A DNA stretch of 64,000 nucleotides from Gilvirhabdus luticola (GTDB taxonomy: Bacteria > Bacteroidota > Bacteroidia > Flavobacteriales > Flavobacteriaceae), in NCBI RefSeq assembly GCF_032583975.1, contig NZ_JAWHTF010000001.1. One strand, given 5' to 3'. The position numbers and the translations under genes are program-made. Shown here piece after piece: positions 1 to 9,113 of this stretch. A model generated the notes under the pieces. The model searched no databases. It saw nothing but the letters and a program-made list of their open reading frames with translations, and had not been told where the DNA came from. Position 1 is the first letter of the stretch. Each line of letters opens with the position of its first letter.

Positions 1-2
1 GT

Positions 3-1052
3 TATATAGATAATGGTAAGCTTGATGTCGGTTCATCTGATGCTGAAACAATAAAATCATACTTATTGGCATCAGGTTGCTGGCCATTCATAAAGCAACG
101 TCCTTATGATGTGATTGCAAATCCAGATAAAACGCCTAAAGCTATTTTTATATCAGGATATGCAAGTGCACCTTTAGCGGCAGATTATGACTACGTTTTA
201 AAAGGAAAGGAAAAAGAATTGCAAGCCGCAATTACAGTATTAGGTAAGTTAACAACTGGAAAAGTACATGTTTCAATTGGATTAAATTCCAGTTCGCCAT
301 TGGCGGTTTTATCAGGAATTACATTACATAAAGTTTCAGGTCCACATCCTTCAGGGAATGTGGGAACTCAAATAAACAAAATAGACCCGATTAATAAAGG
401 CGAGATTGTTTGGACTGTGAATCCACAAGATTTAATAATTATTGGAGAACTTCTACTTACCGGAAAATTCAATGCGGAGCGTACTGTGGCTTTAGTAGGC
501 TCTTCAATTAAAAAGCCAAGATATTTAAAAACTAAAATAGGCAGTGAGATTTCTACTATGGTTTACGACCATGGAATTGAAAAAGATGCCAATGTTCGTA
601 TTATTTCTGGAAACGTGTTAAGTGGAAAGCATATTCATCCAGACGGATTTTTAGATTATTACAGTAATACCATTACGGTTATTCCAGAAGGAGATGATTA
701 TGATTTCTTTGGATGGAATAAACCTGTGTTTAACAAAATATCTACGTCTCGAGCCTTGACTTTCTCTTGGTTATATCCAAAGAAAAAGTATGACTTGAAT
801 ACCAATACAAATGGTGAACATAGAGCTTTTGTTGTAACAGGTAATTATGAAGAAGTTTTCCCATTAGATATTTATCCCATGCAAATATTAAAAGCATGTA
901 TGTATGAAGATCTAGATGAAATGGAAGCTCTTGGAATGTATGAAGTTGCTCCAGAAGATTTCGCACTCACTGAATTTGTTTGCGTGTCTAAACAACCGCA
1001 TCAAAAAATAATAAGAGAAGGATTAGACTTAATGCTTAAAGAGATAGGTTAA
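3..1052 (+). CDS. nqrA: Na+-translocating NADH:quinone reductase subunit A (5' end missing)
   Basis: NqrA is the cytoplasmic, membrane-associated subunit of the sodium-pumping NADH:ubiquinone oxidoreductase and contributes to quinone reduction. The reading frame is open from base 3, so the gene starts outside the window; about 349 of the usual 450 or so residues are present. The first in-frame start-like codon inside (TTG at 66) lies within conserved sequence and is not a real start. The segment matches the C-terminal three quarters of the family, and nqrB to nqrF follow in canonical order. There are 57 bases to nqrB, holding a small hairpin. Identification rests on family resemblance plus operon context and is firm. 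Confidence 0.95.
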   Translation, partial: YIDNGKLDVGSSDAETIKSYLLASGCWPFIKQRPYDVIANPDKTPKAIFISGYASAPLAADYDYVLKGKEKELQAAITVLGKLTTGKVHVSIGLNSSSPLAVLSGITLHKVSGPHPSGNVGTQINKIDPINKGEIVWTVNPQDLIIIGELLLTGKFNAERTVALVGSSIKKPRYLKTKIGSEISTMVYDHGIEKDANVRIISGNVLSGKHIHPDGFLDYYSNTITVIPEGDDYDFFGWNKPVFNKISTSRALTFSWLYPKKKYDLNTNTNGEHRAFVVTGNYEEVFPLDIYPMQILKACMYEDLDEMEALGMYEVAPEDFALTEFVCVSKQPHQKIIREGLDLMLKEIG

Positions 1053-1060
1053 TAATTTTG

Positions 1061-1084
1061 GTGGTTAAGCCTAGTCGAAACCAC
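1061..1084. repeat. Hairpin between nqrA and nqrB, possible degenerate TCGA-type dispersed repeat
   Basis: GTGGTT (1061-1066) and AACCAC (1079-1084) form a 6-bp stem around a 12-base loop containing AGTCGA. The loop resembles the GAGCGCAGTCGA core found on both sides of the GIY-YIG gene (30471-30863), with 9 of 12 positions alike. It could be an mRNA processing or attenuation hairpin inside the nqr transcript, or the decayed copy of a dispersed element. Confidence 0.4.
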
Positions 1085-1109
1085 AAGCTTGAACAATATA
1101 ATGTAACAA

Positions 1110-2333
1110 ATGGGTTTAAAAAGTAGTTTACACAACTTAAAAGAAAAGTATAAAGGCACCAATATGGCTCCTGCATTCAATGCAATCCATACCTTTTTAT
1201 ATACACCTAACGATACAACACATCACGGAACGCATATAAAAGCTGCTGATGATTTAAAACGCACCATGAATACCGTTATCATGGCACTGATACCATGTTT
1301 AATTTTTGGAATGTTTAATGCAGGCTATCAGCATCATTTAGCATTAGGAGAGATAGAACGAGCAACTGGTTTTCTGGATTCTATTTTTTGGAATTGGGAC
1401 AATCTTGTTGTTGGTCTTTGGAAAATATTACCATTGGTCATTGTGTCTTACGGTGTTGGTTTAGCAATAGAATTTGTGTTTGCAGTTATTAAAAAACACG
1501 AAGTTGAAGAAGGCTATTTAGTAACAGGTATGTTAGTACCTCTAATTGTTCCTGTAGATATACCACTATGGATGCTTGCAGTAGCTGTAGCATTTGGAGT
1601 TGTAATTGGGAAAGAGGTTTTTGGAGGAACTGGAATGAATATTTTAAATCCGGCTTTAACCATAAGAGCATTTTTGTTCTTTGCTTATCCAACCTGGATG
1701 TCAGGTGATAAGGTTTGGGTTCATGGTGCTGTTGAAAGAGACCAACTTATTGCAGCTGGTGAAAATCTGGATGCTATTTCAGGAGAAACCATTTTAGGTA
1801 GTTTGGCACAAAACAAAGCAGCTGGTTATGAAGTAATGGATATGTTCTATGGGATCATTCCAGGTTCCGTTGGTGAAACATCTACCTTACTTATTTTATT
1901 AGGAGGTTTATTCTTAATCTTTACCAAAATAGGAAGTTGGAGAATTATGTTGTCTTCAGCTCTTGGAGCTATAGCTATGGGATTAATTTTCAATGGAGTC
2001 GTTGATACAGGATGGATTGGTGAAGGAAGTAAATTTTATGGTTTAATGAGTACAACTTGGTGGCATCATTTATTAATTGGTGGTTTTGCCTTTGGAATTG
2101 TATTTATGGCAACAGACCCTGTAACGGCATCACAAACCAATAAAGGAAAATGGATTTACGGATTTTTAATAGGATTTATCTCAATCTTAATTCGTGTATT
2201 CAATCCAGCATATCCAGAAGGTGTCATGTTGGCAATTTTGTTGATGAATGTATTTGCACCAACTATTGATCATTATATAGTACAAGCTAATGTTAAGAAA
2301 AGAATGAAACGTTTAAAAGTAAAAACAGCGTAA
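1110..2333 (+). CDS. nqrB: Na+-translocating NADH:quinone reductase subunit B
   Basis: NqrB is the large integral membrane subunit that carries covalently bound FMN and riboflavin and lies on the sodium path. The protein has 407 residues, the family's normal length, with many hydrophobic helices after a soluble N-terminus of about 55 residues. The flavinylation motif reads SGET, with the acceptor threonine at 227; the commonest form is SGAT, so the motif is conserved with a Glu variant. The gene is followed by nqrC after 2 bases. The FMN transferase that would modify Thr227 is encoded in the same window (apbE, 10930-11910). Confidence 0.97.
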   Translation: MGLKSSLHNLKEKYKGTNMAPAFNAIHTFLYTPNDTTHHGTHIKAADDLKRTMNTVIMALIPCLIFGMFNAGYQHHLALGEIERATGFLDSIFWNWDNLVVGLWKILPLVIVSYGVGLAIEFVFAVIKKHEVEEGYLVTGMLVPLIVPVDIPLWMLAVAVAFGVVIGKEVFGGTGMNILNPALTIRAFLFFAYPTWMSGDKVWVHGAVERDQLIAAGENLDAISGETILGSLAQNKAAGYEVMDMFYGIIPGSVGETSTLLILLGGLFLIFTKIGSWRIMLSSALGAIAMGLIFNGVVDTGWIGEGSKFYGLMSTTWWHHLLIGGFAFGIVFMATDPVTASQTNKGKWIYGFLIGFISILIRVFNPAYPEGVMLAILLMNVFAPTIDHYIVQANVKKRMKRLKVKTA

Positions 2334-2335
2334 TT

Positions 2336-3088
2336 ATGAGTAACAAAACAGATTCTAACGTATATACTATACTGTTTGCTGTTGCAATGGTAGTTGTAGT
2401 TGGTTCACTTTTAGCTTTTGCTGCGTCATCATTAGAGCCCACTATTTCTGAAAATAAACGTTTAGAAAAACAACAGAACATTTTGTATGCTATGGGTGTT
2501 AATGAGAATGACGAAACCTCTGCAACATTTATTTCTACAGACAAAGCACCTGAAGCTTTTGCAAAATACATTACCAATCAAATTGTTATTCAAAATGGTG
2601 ATGTAAAAGAAGATGACCAAGCATATTTAATAGATATCAAAAAAGACAAAGCAGCATCAAAAGGAGATTCTTCAAAGAGAAACCTTCCATTATTTATAGG
2701 AGAAAAAGATGGAAAAACATTTTATGTGGTACCAATTTATGGTAAAGGACTTTGGGATGCTATTTGGGGTTATATGGCTTTAGATGAGAATATGGTTATT
2801 CAAGGAGCATATTTTGACCATAAGGCAGAAACACCAGGTTTAGGAGCTAATATTAAGCAGCGTTATTTTATGGATGATTTTATTGGTGAACATTTATTGG
2901 ATGCCAATGGAAGTTTTAAAGGTGTTGATGTGGCTAAAGGGAATGCAGATCCTAAAAATGAAAACAAAACAGACAATGAGGTAGATGCTATTGCTGGTGC
3001 AACCATTACTGGTAATGGAGTAACTGCAATGATAAAAAGCGATTTGAGATTGTATGTGCCTTTTTTCAAAAATTTAAAAAACAATTAA
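2336..3088 (+). CDS. nqrC: Na+-translocating NADH:quinone reductase subunit C
   Basis: NqrC is a single-span subunit whose periplasmic FMN-binding domain accepts electrons during NADH-to-quinone transfer. There is one N-terminal membrane helix (about residues 10-31) and an FMN_bind domain ending in the motif AGATIT at 220-225, in which Thr223 is the predicted covalent FMN site; the canonical form is SGAT. The length of 250 residues is normal. The gene lies 2 bases after nqrB and 3 bases before nqrD, so it is in one transcription unit. Confidence 0.97.
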   Translation: MSNKTDSNVYTILFAVAMVVVVGSLLAFAASSLEPTISENKRLEKQQNILYAMGVNENDETSATFISTDKAPEAFAKYITNQIVIQNGDVKEDDQAYLIDIKKDKAASKGDSSKRNLPLFIGEKDGKTFYVVPIYGKGLWDAIWGYMALDENMVIQGAYFDHKAETPGLGANIKQRYFMDDFIGEHLLDANGSFKGVDVAKGNADPKNENKTDNEVDAIAGATITGNGVTAMIKSDLRLYVPFFKNLKNN

Positions 3089-3091
3089 TGT

Positions 3092-3736
3092 ATGGGACTT
3101 TTATCTAAAAAAGACGCGAAGTTAATTACAGACCCATTAGCAGATAATAACCCGATTACCATCCAAGTATTAGGTATTTGTTCGGCGTTGGCAATTACTG
3201 CAGAGCTTGAAGCTTCTATAGTAATGTCTATTTCGGTATTATTTGTTTTAGGTGTAGGAAATGTAGTTATATCATTAATGCGAAATATTATTCCATCAAA
3301 AATTAGAATAATTGTTCAACTTGTAGTTGTTGCCACTTTGGTAATTATTGTTGATTTAGTACTTAAAGCATTTGCATATGAATTGAGTAAAACACTTTCA
3401 GTATTTGTTGGATTAATTATTACTAATTGTATCATTATGGGGCGATTTGAAGCTTTTGCTTTAGGAAATGGTCCCTGGAAATCTTTCCTAGATGGTATAG
3501 GTAATGCGGCTGGTTATGGTGTTATTTTAATAATTGTTGGGTTCTTTAGAGAGCTTTTTGGCTCTGGAACTTTACTAGGGATTCCTGTATTAGGTGACCC
3601 AATTGAAAAAACGGGCTTGTATGCAACAGGTTATGAGAATAACGGATTTATGCTCTTATCACCAATGGCATTAATTGTGGTTGGAATTATTATTTGGGTA
3701 CAAAGAACAAAGAATAAAGAATTAATTGAAGATTAA
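3092..3736 (+). CDS. nqrD: Na+-translocating NADH:quinone reductase subunit D
   Basis: NqrD is an integral membrane subunit of the NQR complex, homologous to NqrE and to RnfA/RnfE; the NqrD/NqrE pair is arranged with opposite topology. This 214-residue protein has about six hydrophobic segments and the conserved stretches NPITIQ near the N-terminus, TNCIIMGR in the middle and GFFRELFGSG further on. Length is normal. It starts 3 bases after nqrC; an extra 50 bases containing a palindromic repeat separate it from nqrE. Confidence 0.96.
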   Translation: MGLLSKKDAKLITDPLADNNPITIQVLGICSALAITAELEASIVMSISVLFVLGVGNVVISLMRNIIPSKIRIIVQLVVVATLVIIVDLVLKAFAYELSKTLSVFVGLIITNCIIMGRFEAFALGNGPWKSFLDGIGNAAGYGVILIIVGFFRELFGSGTLLGIPVLGDPIEKTGLYATGYENNGFMLLSPMALIVVGIIIWVQRTKNKELIED

Positions 3737-3743
3737 AATGATT

Positions 3744-3773
3744 TGTCATTCTGAATTTGATTCAGAATCTCAT
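3744..3773. repeat. Dispersed palindromic repeat, TGTCATTC family, copy 1 (single)
   Basis: The spacer between nqrD and nqrE contains ATTCTGAA (3748-3755), a 5-base loop and TTCAGAAT (3761-3768), a perfect 8-bp stem. The surrounding unit (TGTCATTC...GAATCTCAT) recurs at 11915-11991, 34750-34823 and 35251-35329, always between genes. A hairpin here inside the nqr transcript could affect stability or coupling between nqrD and nqrE. Confidence 0.75.
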
Positions 3774-3786
3774 CAAACAATATATT

Positions 3787-4524
3787 ATGGAACATTTAGA
3801 ATTATTTTTTAAATCAATATTTATAGATAACATGGTATTTGCCACGTTCCTTGGAATGTGTTCATATCTTGCTGTATCTAAAAAAGTTTCTACAGCTGTT
3901 GGTCTTGGTGCAGCAGTAATTTTTGTATTGGCTATAACCGTACCGTTAAACTGGTTGTTAGATCAATACATTTTGCAACCAGGAGCTTTAGTTTGGTTGG
4001 GAGAAGAGTTTGTTGATTATGATTTAAGTTTTCTATCATTTATTATGTTTATAGCTACTATTGCTACTATGGTTCAGCTGGTAGAAATAGTTGTTGAAAA
4101 ATTTTCACCTGCTTTATATAATTCATTGGGTATATTTTTACCTCTTATAGCGGTAAACTGTGCTATTTTAGGTGGTTCGTTATTTATGCAATCTCGTGAA
4201 ATTGCTACTTTAGGATTAGCATTCAATTATGGAGTTTCTTCAGGAATAGGTTGGTTTTTAGCTATTCTTGCTATAGCAGCTATTCGTGAAAAGATTAGAT
4301 ATTCAAATGTGCCACCAGCTTTAAGAGGTTTAGGTATTACATTTATTATTACAGGATTAATGGCTATTGGCTTTATGAGTTTTGGAGGTATGTTAACAGG
4401 TGGTGATGAAGAAGTGAAAGAAGAAAATCAAACAGCACAAATTGAAAATATTCAGAATATTTCTGAAGATTTAAAAAACGATACTGAAAAAGAGTTAGCT
4501 AACAATACAACAATAAATGAGTAA
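3787..4524 (+). CDS. nqrE: Na+-translocating NADH:quinone reductase subunit E
   Basis: NqrE is the second RnfA-like integral membrane subunit of NQR. I start it at the ATG at 3787 (MEHLELFF...), which matches the usual N-terminus; the frame is open back to a TTG at 3757, but that codon lies in a dispersed palindromic repeat. The protein is then 245 residues with about six membrane segments. The classical proteobacterial protein is near 200 residues: here a hydrophilic, acidic tail of about 40 residues follows the last helix. The end overlaps nqrF by 8 bases. Confidence 0.95.
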   Translation: MEHLELFFKSIFIDNMVFATFLGMCSYLAVSKKVSTAVGLGAAVIFVLAITVPLNWLLDQYILQPGALVWLGEEFVDYDLSFLSFIMFIATIATMVQLVEIVVEKFSPALYNSLGIFLPLIAVNCAILGGSLFMQSREIATLGLAFNYGVSSGIGWFLAILAIAAIREKIRYSNVPPALRGLGITFIITGLMAIGFMSFGGMLTGGDEEVKEENQTAQIENIQNISEDLKNDTEKELANNTTINE

Positions 4525-5833
4525 CATGATATTAGCGGCAGGTACATTAGGAACCATTTTAGCAACAGTAGCAGCTTTCTTATTAGTAACATTATTATTA
4601 GTTACTCTGTTACTAGTGGTTAAGCAAAAGTTATCACCATCTGGTCCAGTAAAAATTAAGATTAATGGAGAAAAAGAAATTGAAGTAGCCTCTGGAGGAA
4701 CATTACTTTCTACATTAGGAAACCAAAAAATATTTTTACCATCGGCTTGTGGCGGTGGCGGAACTTGTATTCAATGTGAATGTCATGTGTTGAATGGTGG
4801 AGGAGAAGCCTTACCAACAGAAACTCCTCATTTTACAAGAAAAGAATTACAACATGGAGCGCGTTTGGCGTGTCAAGTTAAGGTAAAACAGGATATGGAA
4901 ATTACCATTCCTGAAGAAGTTTTTGGTATCAAGAAATGGGAAGCAACTGTAGTTAGAAATTATAATGTAGCATCATTCATTAAGGAGTTTGTAGTAGAAA
5001 TTCCAGAAGACATGGGATACAAAGCAGGTGGTTATATCCAAATTGAAATACCTCCTTGCGAGATTAAATATTCTGATATAGATATCACAGCACATCCAGA
5101 AGAACATGAAACACCAGATAAGTTTCAAGCAGAATGGGATAAATTTGGTCTTTGGCCGTTGGTTATGAAAAACACCGAAACTGTTGAAAGAGCCTACTCT
5201 ATGGCTTCTTATCCTGCAGAAGGCAGAGAAATTATGTTAAATGTTCGTATTGCAACACCACCTTGGGATAGGAGTAAGAATGGATGGATGGATGTAAATC
5301 CTGGTGTAGCTTCATCCTATATCTTTGCTCAAAAACCAGGTGATAAGGTAACTATTTCTGGACCTTATGGTGAATTCTTCATCAATGAGTCTGATTCTGA
5401 AATGCTTTATGTTGGTGGCGGTGCAGGTATGGCACCGATGAGATCTCATTTATATCATTTGTTTAAAACATTAAAGACAGGACGTAAAGTTACGTATTGG
5501 TATGGTGGGCGTTCCAAACGAGAACTATTCTATTTAGATCATTTCCAGCAATTAGAGAAAGATTTTCCTAATTTTAAATTCTATTTGGCATTATCTGAAC
5601 CTTTACCAGAAGATAATTGGAAAGTAAAAGAGAATATTGATGCTCCAGGAGATGGTTTTGTTGGATTTATTCATAATTGTGTAATAGACAACTATTTGAA
5701 TCATCATGAGTCACCAGAAGATATTGAGTTATATTTCTGTGGACCTCCATTAATGAACCAAGCGGTTCAGAAAATGGGAGAAGATTTTGGAATCCCAGAT
5801 GAGCATATCAGATTTGATGACTTTGGAGGATAA
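4517..5833 (+). CDS. nqrF: Na+-translocating NADH:quinone reductase subunit F
   Basis: NqrF is the NADH-oxidising entry point of the complex. It has an N-terminal membrane helix (about residues 7-35), a ferredoxin-type 2Fe-2S domain with ligands Cys78, Cys84, Cys87 (C-x5-C-x2-C) and Cys119, an FAD-binding motif RAYSMASYP at 225-233, and the NADH-binding loop GGGAGMAP at 300-307. The length of 438 residues is slightly above the typical 410. It overlaps nqrE by 8 bases and is followed after 15 bases by a strong terminator, so it is the last gene of the operon. Confidence 0.97.
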   Translation: MSNMILAAGTLGTILATVAAFLLVTLLLVTLLLVVKQKLSPSGPVKIKINGEKEIEVASGGTLLSTLGNQKIFLPSACGGGGTCIQCECHVLNGGGEALPTETPHFTRKELQHGARLACQVKVKQDMEITIPEEVFGIKKWEATVVRNYNVASFIKEFVVEIPEDMGYKAGGYIQIEIPPCEIKYSDIDITAHPEEHETPDKFQAEWDKFGLWPLVMKNTETVERAYSMASYPAEGREIMLNVRIATPPWDRSKNGWMDVNPGVASSYIFAQKPGDKVTISGPYGEFFINESDSEMLYVGGGAGMAPMRSHLYHLFKTLKTGRKVTYWYGGRSKRELFYLDHFQQLEKDFPNFKFYLALSEPLPEDNWKVKENIDAPGDGFVGFIHNCVIDNYLNHHESPEDIELYFCGPPLMNQAVQKMGEDFGIPDEHIRFDDFGG

Positions 5834-5848
5834 ACGTTTAATAAAAAT

Positions 5849-5881
5849 AAAAAACCCGATACGAAAGTGTTGGGTTTTTTT
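5849..5881 (+). terminator. Rho-independent terminator after nqrF
   Basis: A stem AAAACCCGATAC / GTGTTGGGTTTT (with G-T pairs) closes a GAAA tetraloop at 5863-5866 and runs into a T tract ending at 5881. It lies 15 bases past the nqrF stop and would end the nqr transcript. Confidence 0.88.
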
Positions 5882-5911
5882 GACAGATGAATTTAATCAT
5901 AATTGAATTAA

Positions 5912-6631
5912 TTATTTTAAGTATTGCTCAATAAGTTTTAATAATATCTTTAATTCATGAATTGTTTTAGGATAATATGCCTGTTGATTAATCTGTAAAG
6001 TTGTTAATCGGTAATTCACAATATTTTTATAGTATGTATCTTTCCAAAGCGTTTGAAAATCTTTAGGCTTGGCATATTTTTGAAACTTTAGCTCTACAAA
6101 GTTTGTAAGATAGTAGGGTCGATTAACTTGGTTGACAAGGAACTCTATCTGTTTAAAACCATCAATATATTTATAGTTGTCCTCGAAAACTTTAATGATT
6201 TGAGAGCGCAATTTATCATCTTTAATAATACCAAATCCGGTCGATTTTAAATCTTCATATATTGCTTTATTTAAATTTAAATACCGTAAACCATAAACAT
6301 TACCAAATAATTCATAAAGGTGCTCATTTGCTACAGGTACATCCAATTTCAATAAACTATCTAGCTCGATTAATTTTAGGATGCATTTATTAGTACTTTC
6401 AAGTCTTTTATTAATTGAATCAAAATCTTCACTAATCCCTTTATGTAATTCATTTAATAATCTAATTTCTGTTTTATTATCATGACGCGCATTGTTCCAT
6501 TCGGCTACAGTTAAGGCAATCAAAATACCAATGACCACAAGCACGATTTCGCCTATAGCATACTTTACATAATTAGCAGTTTTGCCTTCTGCCAGCAGTT
6601 TTTTACGGATTTTTCGAAAGAATTTAATCAT
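5912..6631 (-). CDS. DUF6090 family membrane protein (paralogue 1)
   Basis: This belongs to a Bacteroidota-specific family of unknown function (DUF6090). The 239-residue protein opens with a basic segment (MIKFFRKIRKKLL), then one hydrophobic helix at about residues 25-43, then about 190 hydrophilic, helix-rich residues that should face the periplasm under the positive-inside rule. The helix is followed by VAEWNN where the other copies have NNWNE. It shares with its three paralogues in this window a second motif, Tyr125 to Gly132 (YEDLKSTG). It is the last gene of a tight operon, 4 bases after paralogue 2. I cannot assign a function. Confidence 0.85.
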   Translation of the reverse strand: MIKFFRKIRKKLLAEGKTANYVKYAIGEIVLVVIGILIALTVAEWNNARHDNKTEIRLLNELHKGISEDFDSINKRLESTNKCILKLIELDSLLKLDVPVANEHLYELFGNVYGLRYLNLNKAIYEDLKSTGFGIIKDDKLRSQIIKVFEDNYKYIDGFKQIEFLVNQVNRPYYLTNFVELKFQKYAKPKDFQTLWKDTYYKNIVNYRLTTLQINQQAYYPKTIHELKILLKLIEQYLK

Positions 6632-6635
6632 TATT

Positions 6636-7367
6636 TTAATTTGTGTCTAATTTCAAATTTTTCATTCCTATTTCTTCATTAAGCAAACTGTCAATGCTAT
6701 TTATTCTATTTATTACATTTTCATAAACTTCATTTTTTTCAATCATAAGATTAGTCAATAAGGCGAAAAGATTTTGAAATTCAAAAGAGTATAATTTTTC
6801 AATAATTTCTACATTCATATTGGTCACTTTTATAGAACTCATAATTTCTGGAACAACAAATTTAATTACTGCTTGAGAATGTGTATCTTCTAACTTATTA
6901 ATAAAAATATATTTCTCTTCTAATTGCTGTAACGCTTCGATAATTTGCTGATTTTTTAAAAGTTTGATTTCTCCGCTATTAACCATTGTTTCATAAATAT
7001 TACTTTGGCGATGAAAGTCTGAAAACTCTAATAAATTTACACTAATCTTAACCAAGCTATCTACTAAATTTCTATCATTATGTTCTATAATATTTATGGC
7101 ATGTTTAAATTGTTTTAATAAACGATTGTTATAGTTAATGCTTGCTATAATTGCATTTTTATCTTCGTTTAATTGTCTTTTTATATTCTTATAATAGTTT
7201 AGTTCGTTTGATTTTTCAATATTTTTTTCATTCCAATTATTAATCTGAAGTGCTATTAAAATACCAATAACCACAAGCACAATTTCGCCAATGGCATATT
7301 TTAAATAGTTGGCAGTTTTACCTTCTGCTAATAGCTTTTTTCTTATGTTACGGAAGAATTTAAACAT
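6636..7367 (-). CDS. DUF6090 family membrane protein (paralogue 2)
   Basis: A 243-residue DUF6090 protein of unknown function. The basic N-terminus (MFKFFRNIRKKLL), the helix at about residues 25-42 and the following NNWNE are almost identical to the other copies, while the C-terminal 190 residues have diverged except for the motif at Tyr125-Gly132 (YETMVNSG). Predicted topology is one membrane span with a periplasmic helical domain. It starts 1 base after the channel gene and ends 4 bases before paralogue 1, so it is very probably co-transcribed and perhaps translationally coupled with both. Confidence 0.85.
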   Translation of the reverse strand: MFKFFRNIRKKLLAEGKTANYLKYAIGEIVLVVIGILIALQINNWNEKNIEKSNELNYYKNIKRQLNEDKNAIIASINYNNRLLKQFKHAINIIEHNDRNLVDSLVKISVNLLEFSDFHRQSNIYETMVNSGEIKLLKNQQIIEALQQLEEKYIFINKLEDTHSQAVIKFVVPEIMSSIKVTNMNVEIIEKLYSFEFQNLFALLTNLMIEKNEVYENVINRINSIDSLLNEEIGMKNLKLDTN

Positions 7368-7368
7368 A

Positions 7369-9111
7369 TTAATTCAATAATTGAGAAATAAGTGATACAC
7401 TAAATATAGTTAACATAAACCAACCAATAAAACCTTGTACAATAGCAAGATATCGTGGCAATCCTTTAATCGGTATTTCTCCAAAACCTAAAGTTGTAAA
7501 GGTGTTAATAGAAAGCATTAATGCATTGAGCATTTTAATAAAGATGTCGTAAATTACTGCTATTAAAAAAGCACTAACTAATAGGATAGATTTCCAAACT
7601 CGTTTAGATTGCGGTAATTCTAGCCAAGTCCCTTTCATAATATCAACGCTTTTTAATAAAGCAGCAGATAGTTTCGTGCCAGAAATTGCCCATTTGTATA
7701 AAGGTAATGCTGTTACTGAAAAGAATTTTGGAACCGATTTCCCTGAAGACTCTACAAGCTGTTTATATTCATAGTAGGCCATAAGTTCTTCTTTCTGACC
7801 TTCTAAATATACTTCATGGATACCAGCATTTTGGTTCATGTATTTTATGAAGAAGGCATAGCGATTAATAATTCGATTTTTACCATGTTTGTCCCAAGTA
7901 TTAGGAAAGAAAAGGTAAATTAACGCAAAGAGTAGAATAACATATAATGAAAAAATTATAGCCTTTGCAGGTTTAGTGCCATATGCCGAGAACACCTTTA
8001 AGAATTGATTGATTTTGAGCGTAAAAAAATTCTCGAATGTTTTACTTTCTTTAAATAAGAGTTTTAAACGACGCGTTTCCAAGTCCTTCATTTCAATATA
8101 ACAAGCATTATATGAATCCATCTCACCACGTATTTTATATACATTTTGAAGTTTTGTATACGAGGAAATAAGGCGATTGTATTTTTCACTTTCCTTTAAT
8201 TCAACATTGGTTGAAGCCTTATATATATTAATGCTAGTCTTTTCAACTTCGTAAAAATTGAATGTAGCTAAAGCTAGTTTGTTGTTAATTTGATGGTAAG
8301 GAATATAGGTGTTAGATATGGGAATATTTGAGCCATCAAAATCTAAAGAATTTATATTTGAATTTGTTATTTCAAAACTGTTTTCAATAATCATTCGGTC
8401 TAGTCTAATAACATCAGCTTTTGTATTGCTAATTAATACTGACTTAAATTTACTTGATTCATCAAAATTTATTACCTTTTTTAAATTACAACTATCTAAT
8501 TTAATGGTCGGTGTATTAGTTGCACTCGAGATATTAAATGCTTTTTGAAAAGTGCATTTTTTAAATATGAAGTCTAGATTTTCTTTTGGATTGTTAAAAT
8601 TCACGAAACCATTAAAATTGCAGTCTAAAAAATTAATGTTAAAGGCAGACTCAACAAGTCTTACCATAAAGGTTTTTTGGAACGTGATATTTTTAAACCC
8701 GAACCGATCATTTTTAAGAAAGTATATTTGAAAGGTTTCTTTAAACTCTAGGTTTTTAAGGCCAACAAAATTCGAAAGTCCTAGTGTTGGGAATTTAATA
8801 CCATAAACAACAACTTTTTTATTAATTGGTGTTAATGTTTGTATAGAATCAGAATTTTTATAAAATTCTTGCTTGTTAATAGCAAGATATTTTAAGTCAC
8901 TTCGCTTGAAACGTATTTCTAAATTACCTTGACTATAAACACTATCTGGCCAGTTATTTATTTCTTCTATCCATTCAGTTAAAGACGGAATAACACGATA
9001 TCTTTGTTCTTCTTGTGAGAAACTGAAACCAAAGACAAATAGAAAAAGAAAAGTTGTAAGTATTTTATTTATTGATAAGGGTTTTCGAATTTGAGCATAA
9101 AATTTATTCAT
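7369..9111 (-). CDS. Potassium-channel-like protein with pentapeptide-like extracytoplasmic domain
   Basis: A 580-residue protein. A signal peptide-like segment covers about residues 1-32. Residues 90-280 contain many short repeated hydrophobic/polar turns of the pentapeptide-repeat type (N, D and F rich), suggesting a beta-helix. A helical stretch at 305-350 precedes a membrane helix near 385-403. The C-terminus has helix, pore loop, helix (about 510-579) with filter TTLGFGE at 539-545, which fits the potassium channel signature TxG[YF]G[DE]. The family is the two-helix ion channel type (Ion_trans_2); what gates it and whether it conducts potassium are inference. It starts 2 bases after the cyclophilin stop. 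Confidence 0.8.
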   Translation of the reverse strand: MNKFYAQIRKPLSINKILTTFLFLFVFGFSFSQEEQRYRVIPSLTEWIEEINNWPDSVYSQGNLEIRFKRSDLKYLAINKQEFYKNSDSIQTLTPINKKVVVYGIKFPTLGLSNFVGLKNLEFKETFQIYFLKNDRFGFKNITFQKTFMVRLVESAFNINFLDCNFNGFVNFNNPKENLDFIFKKCTFQKAFNISSATNTPTIKLDSCNLKKVINFDESSKFKSVLISNTKADVIRLDRMIIENSFEITNSNINSLDFDGSNIPISNTYIPYHQINNKLALATFNFYEVEKTSINIYKASTNVELKESEKYNRLISSYTKLQNVYKIRGEMDSYNACYIEMKDLETRRLKLLFKESKTFENFFTLKINQFLKVFSAYGTKPAKAIIFSLYVILLFALIYLFFPNTWDKHGKNRIINRYAFFIKYMNQNAGIHEVYLEGQKEELMAYYEYKQLVESSGKSVPKFFSVTALPLYKWAISGTKLSAALLKSVDIMKGTWLELPQSKRVWKSILLVSAFLIAVIYDIFIKMLNALMLSINTFTTLGFGEIPIKGLPRYLAIVQGFIGWFMLTIFSVSLISQLLN

Positions 9112-9113
9112 AT

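Noticed and set aside
1489..1692. Antisense open frame in nqrB, and similar frames opposite the M1, M24, lipA and valS genes
   Set aside because: They lie fully inside well-supported genes, have low-complexity compositions and no family likeness; they are shadows of coding sequence.
3757..3786. Longer nqrE reading frame starting at TTG 3757
   Set aside because: The added codons are encoded by a dispersed palindromic repeat, and ATG 3787 gives the normal NqrE N-terminus.
8309..8548. 79-residue plus-strand frame opposite the channel gene
   Set aside because: It is antisense to the pentapeptide-like region, has no promoter or family match, and arises from codon bias.
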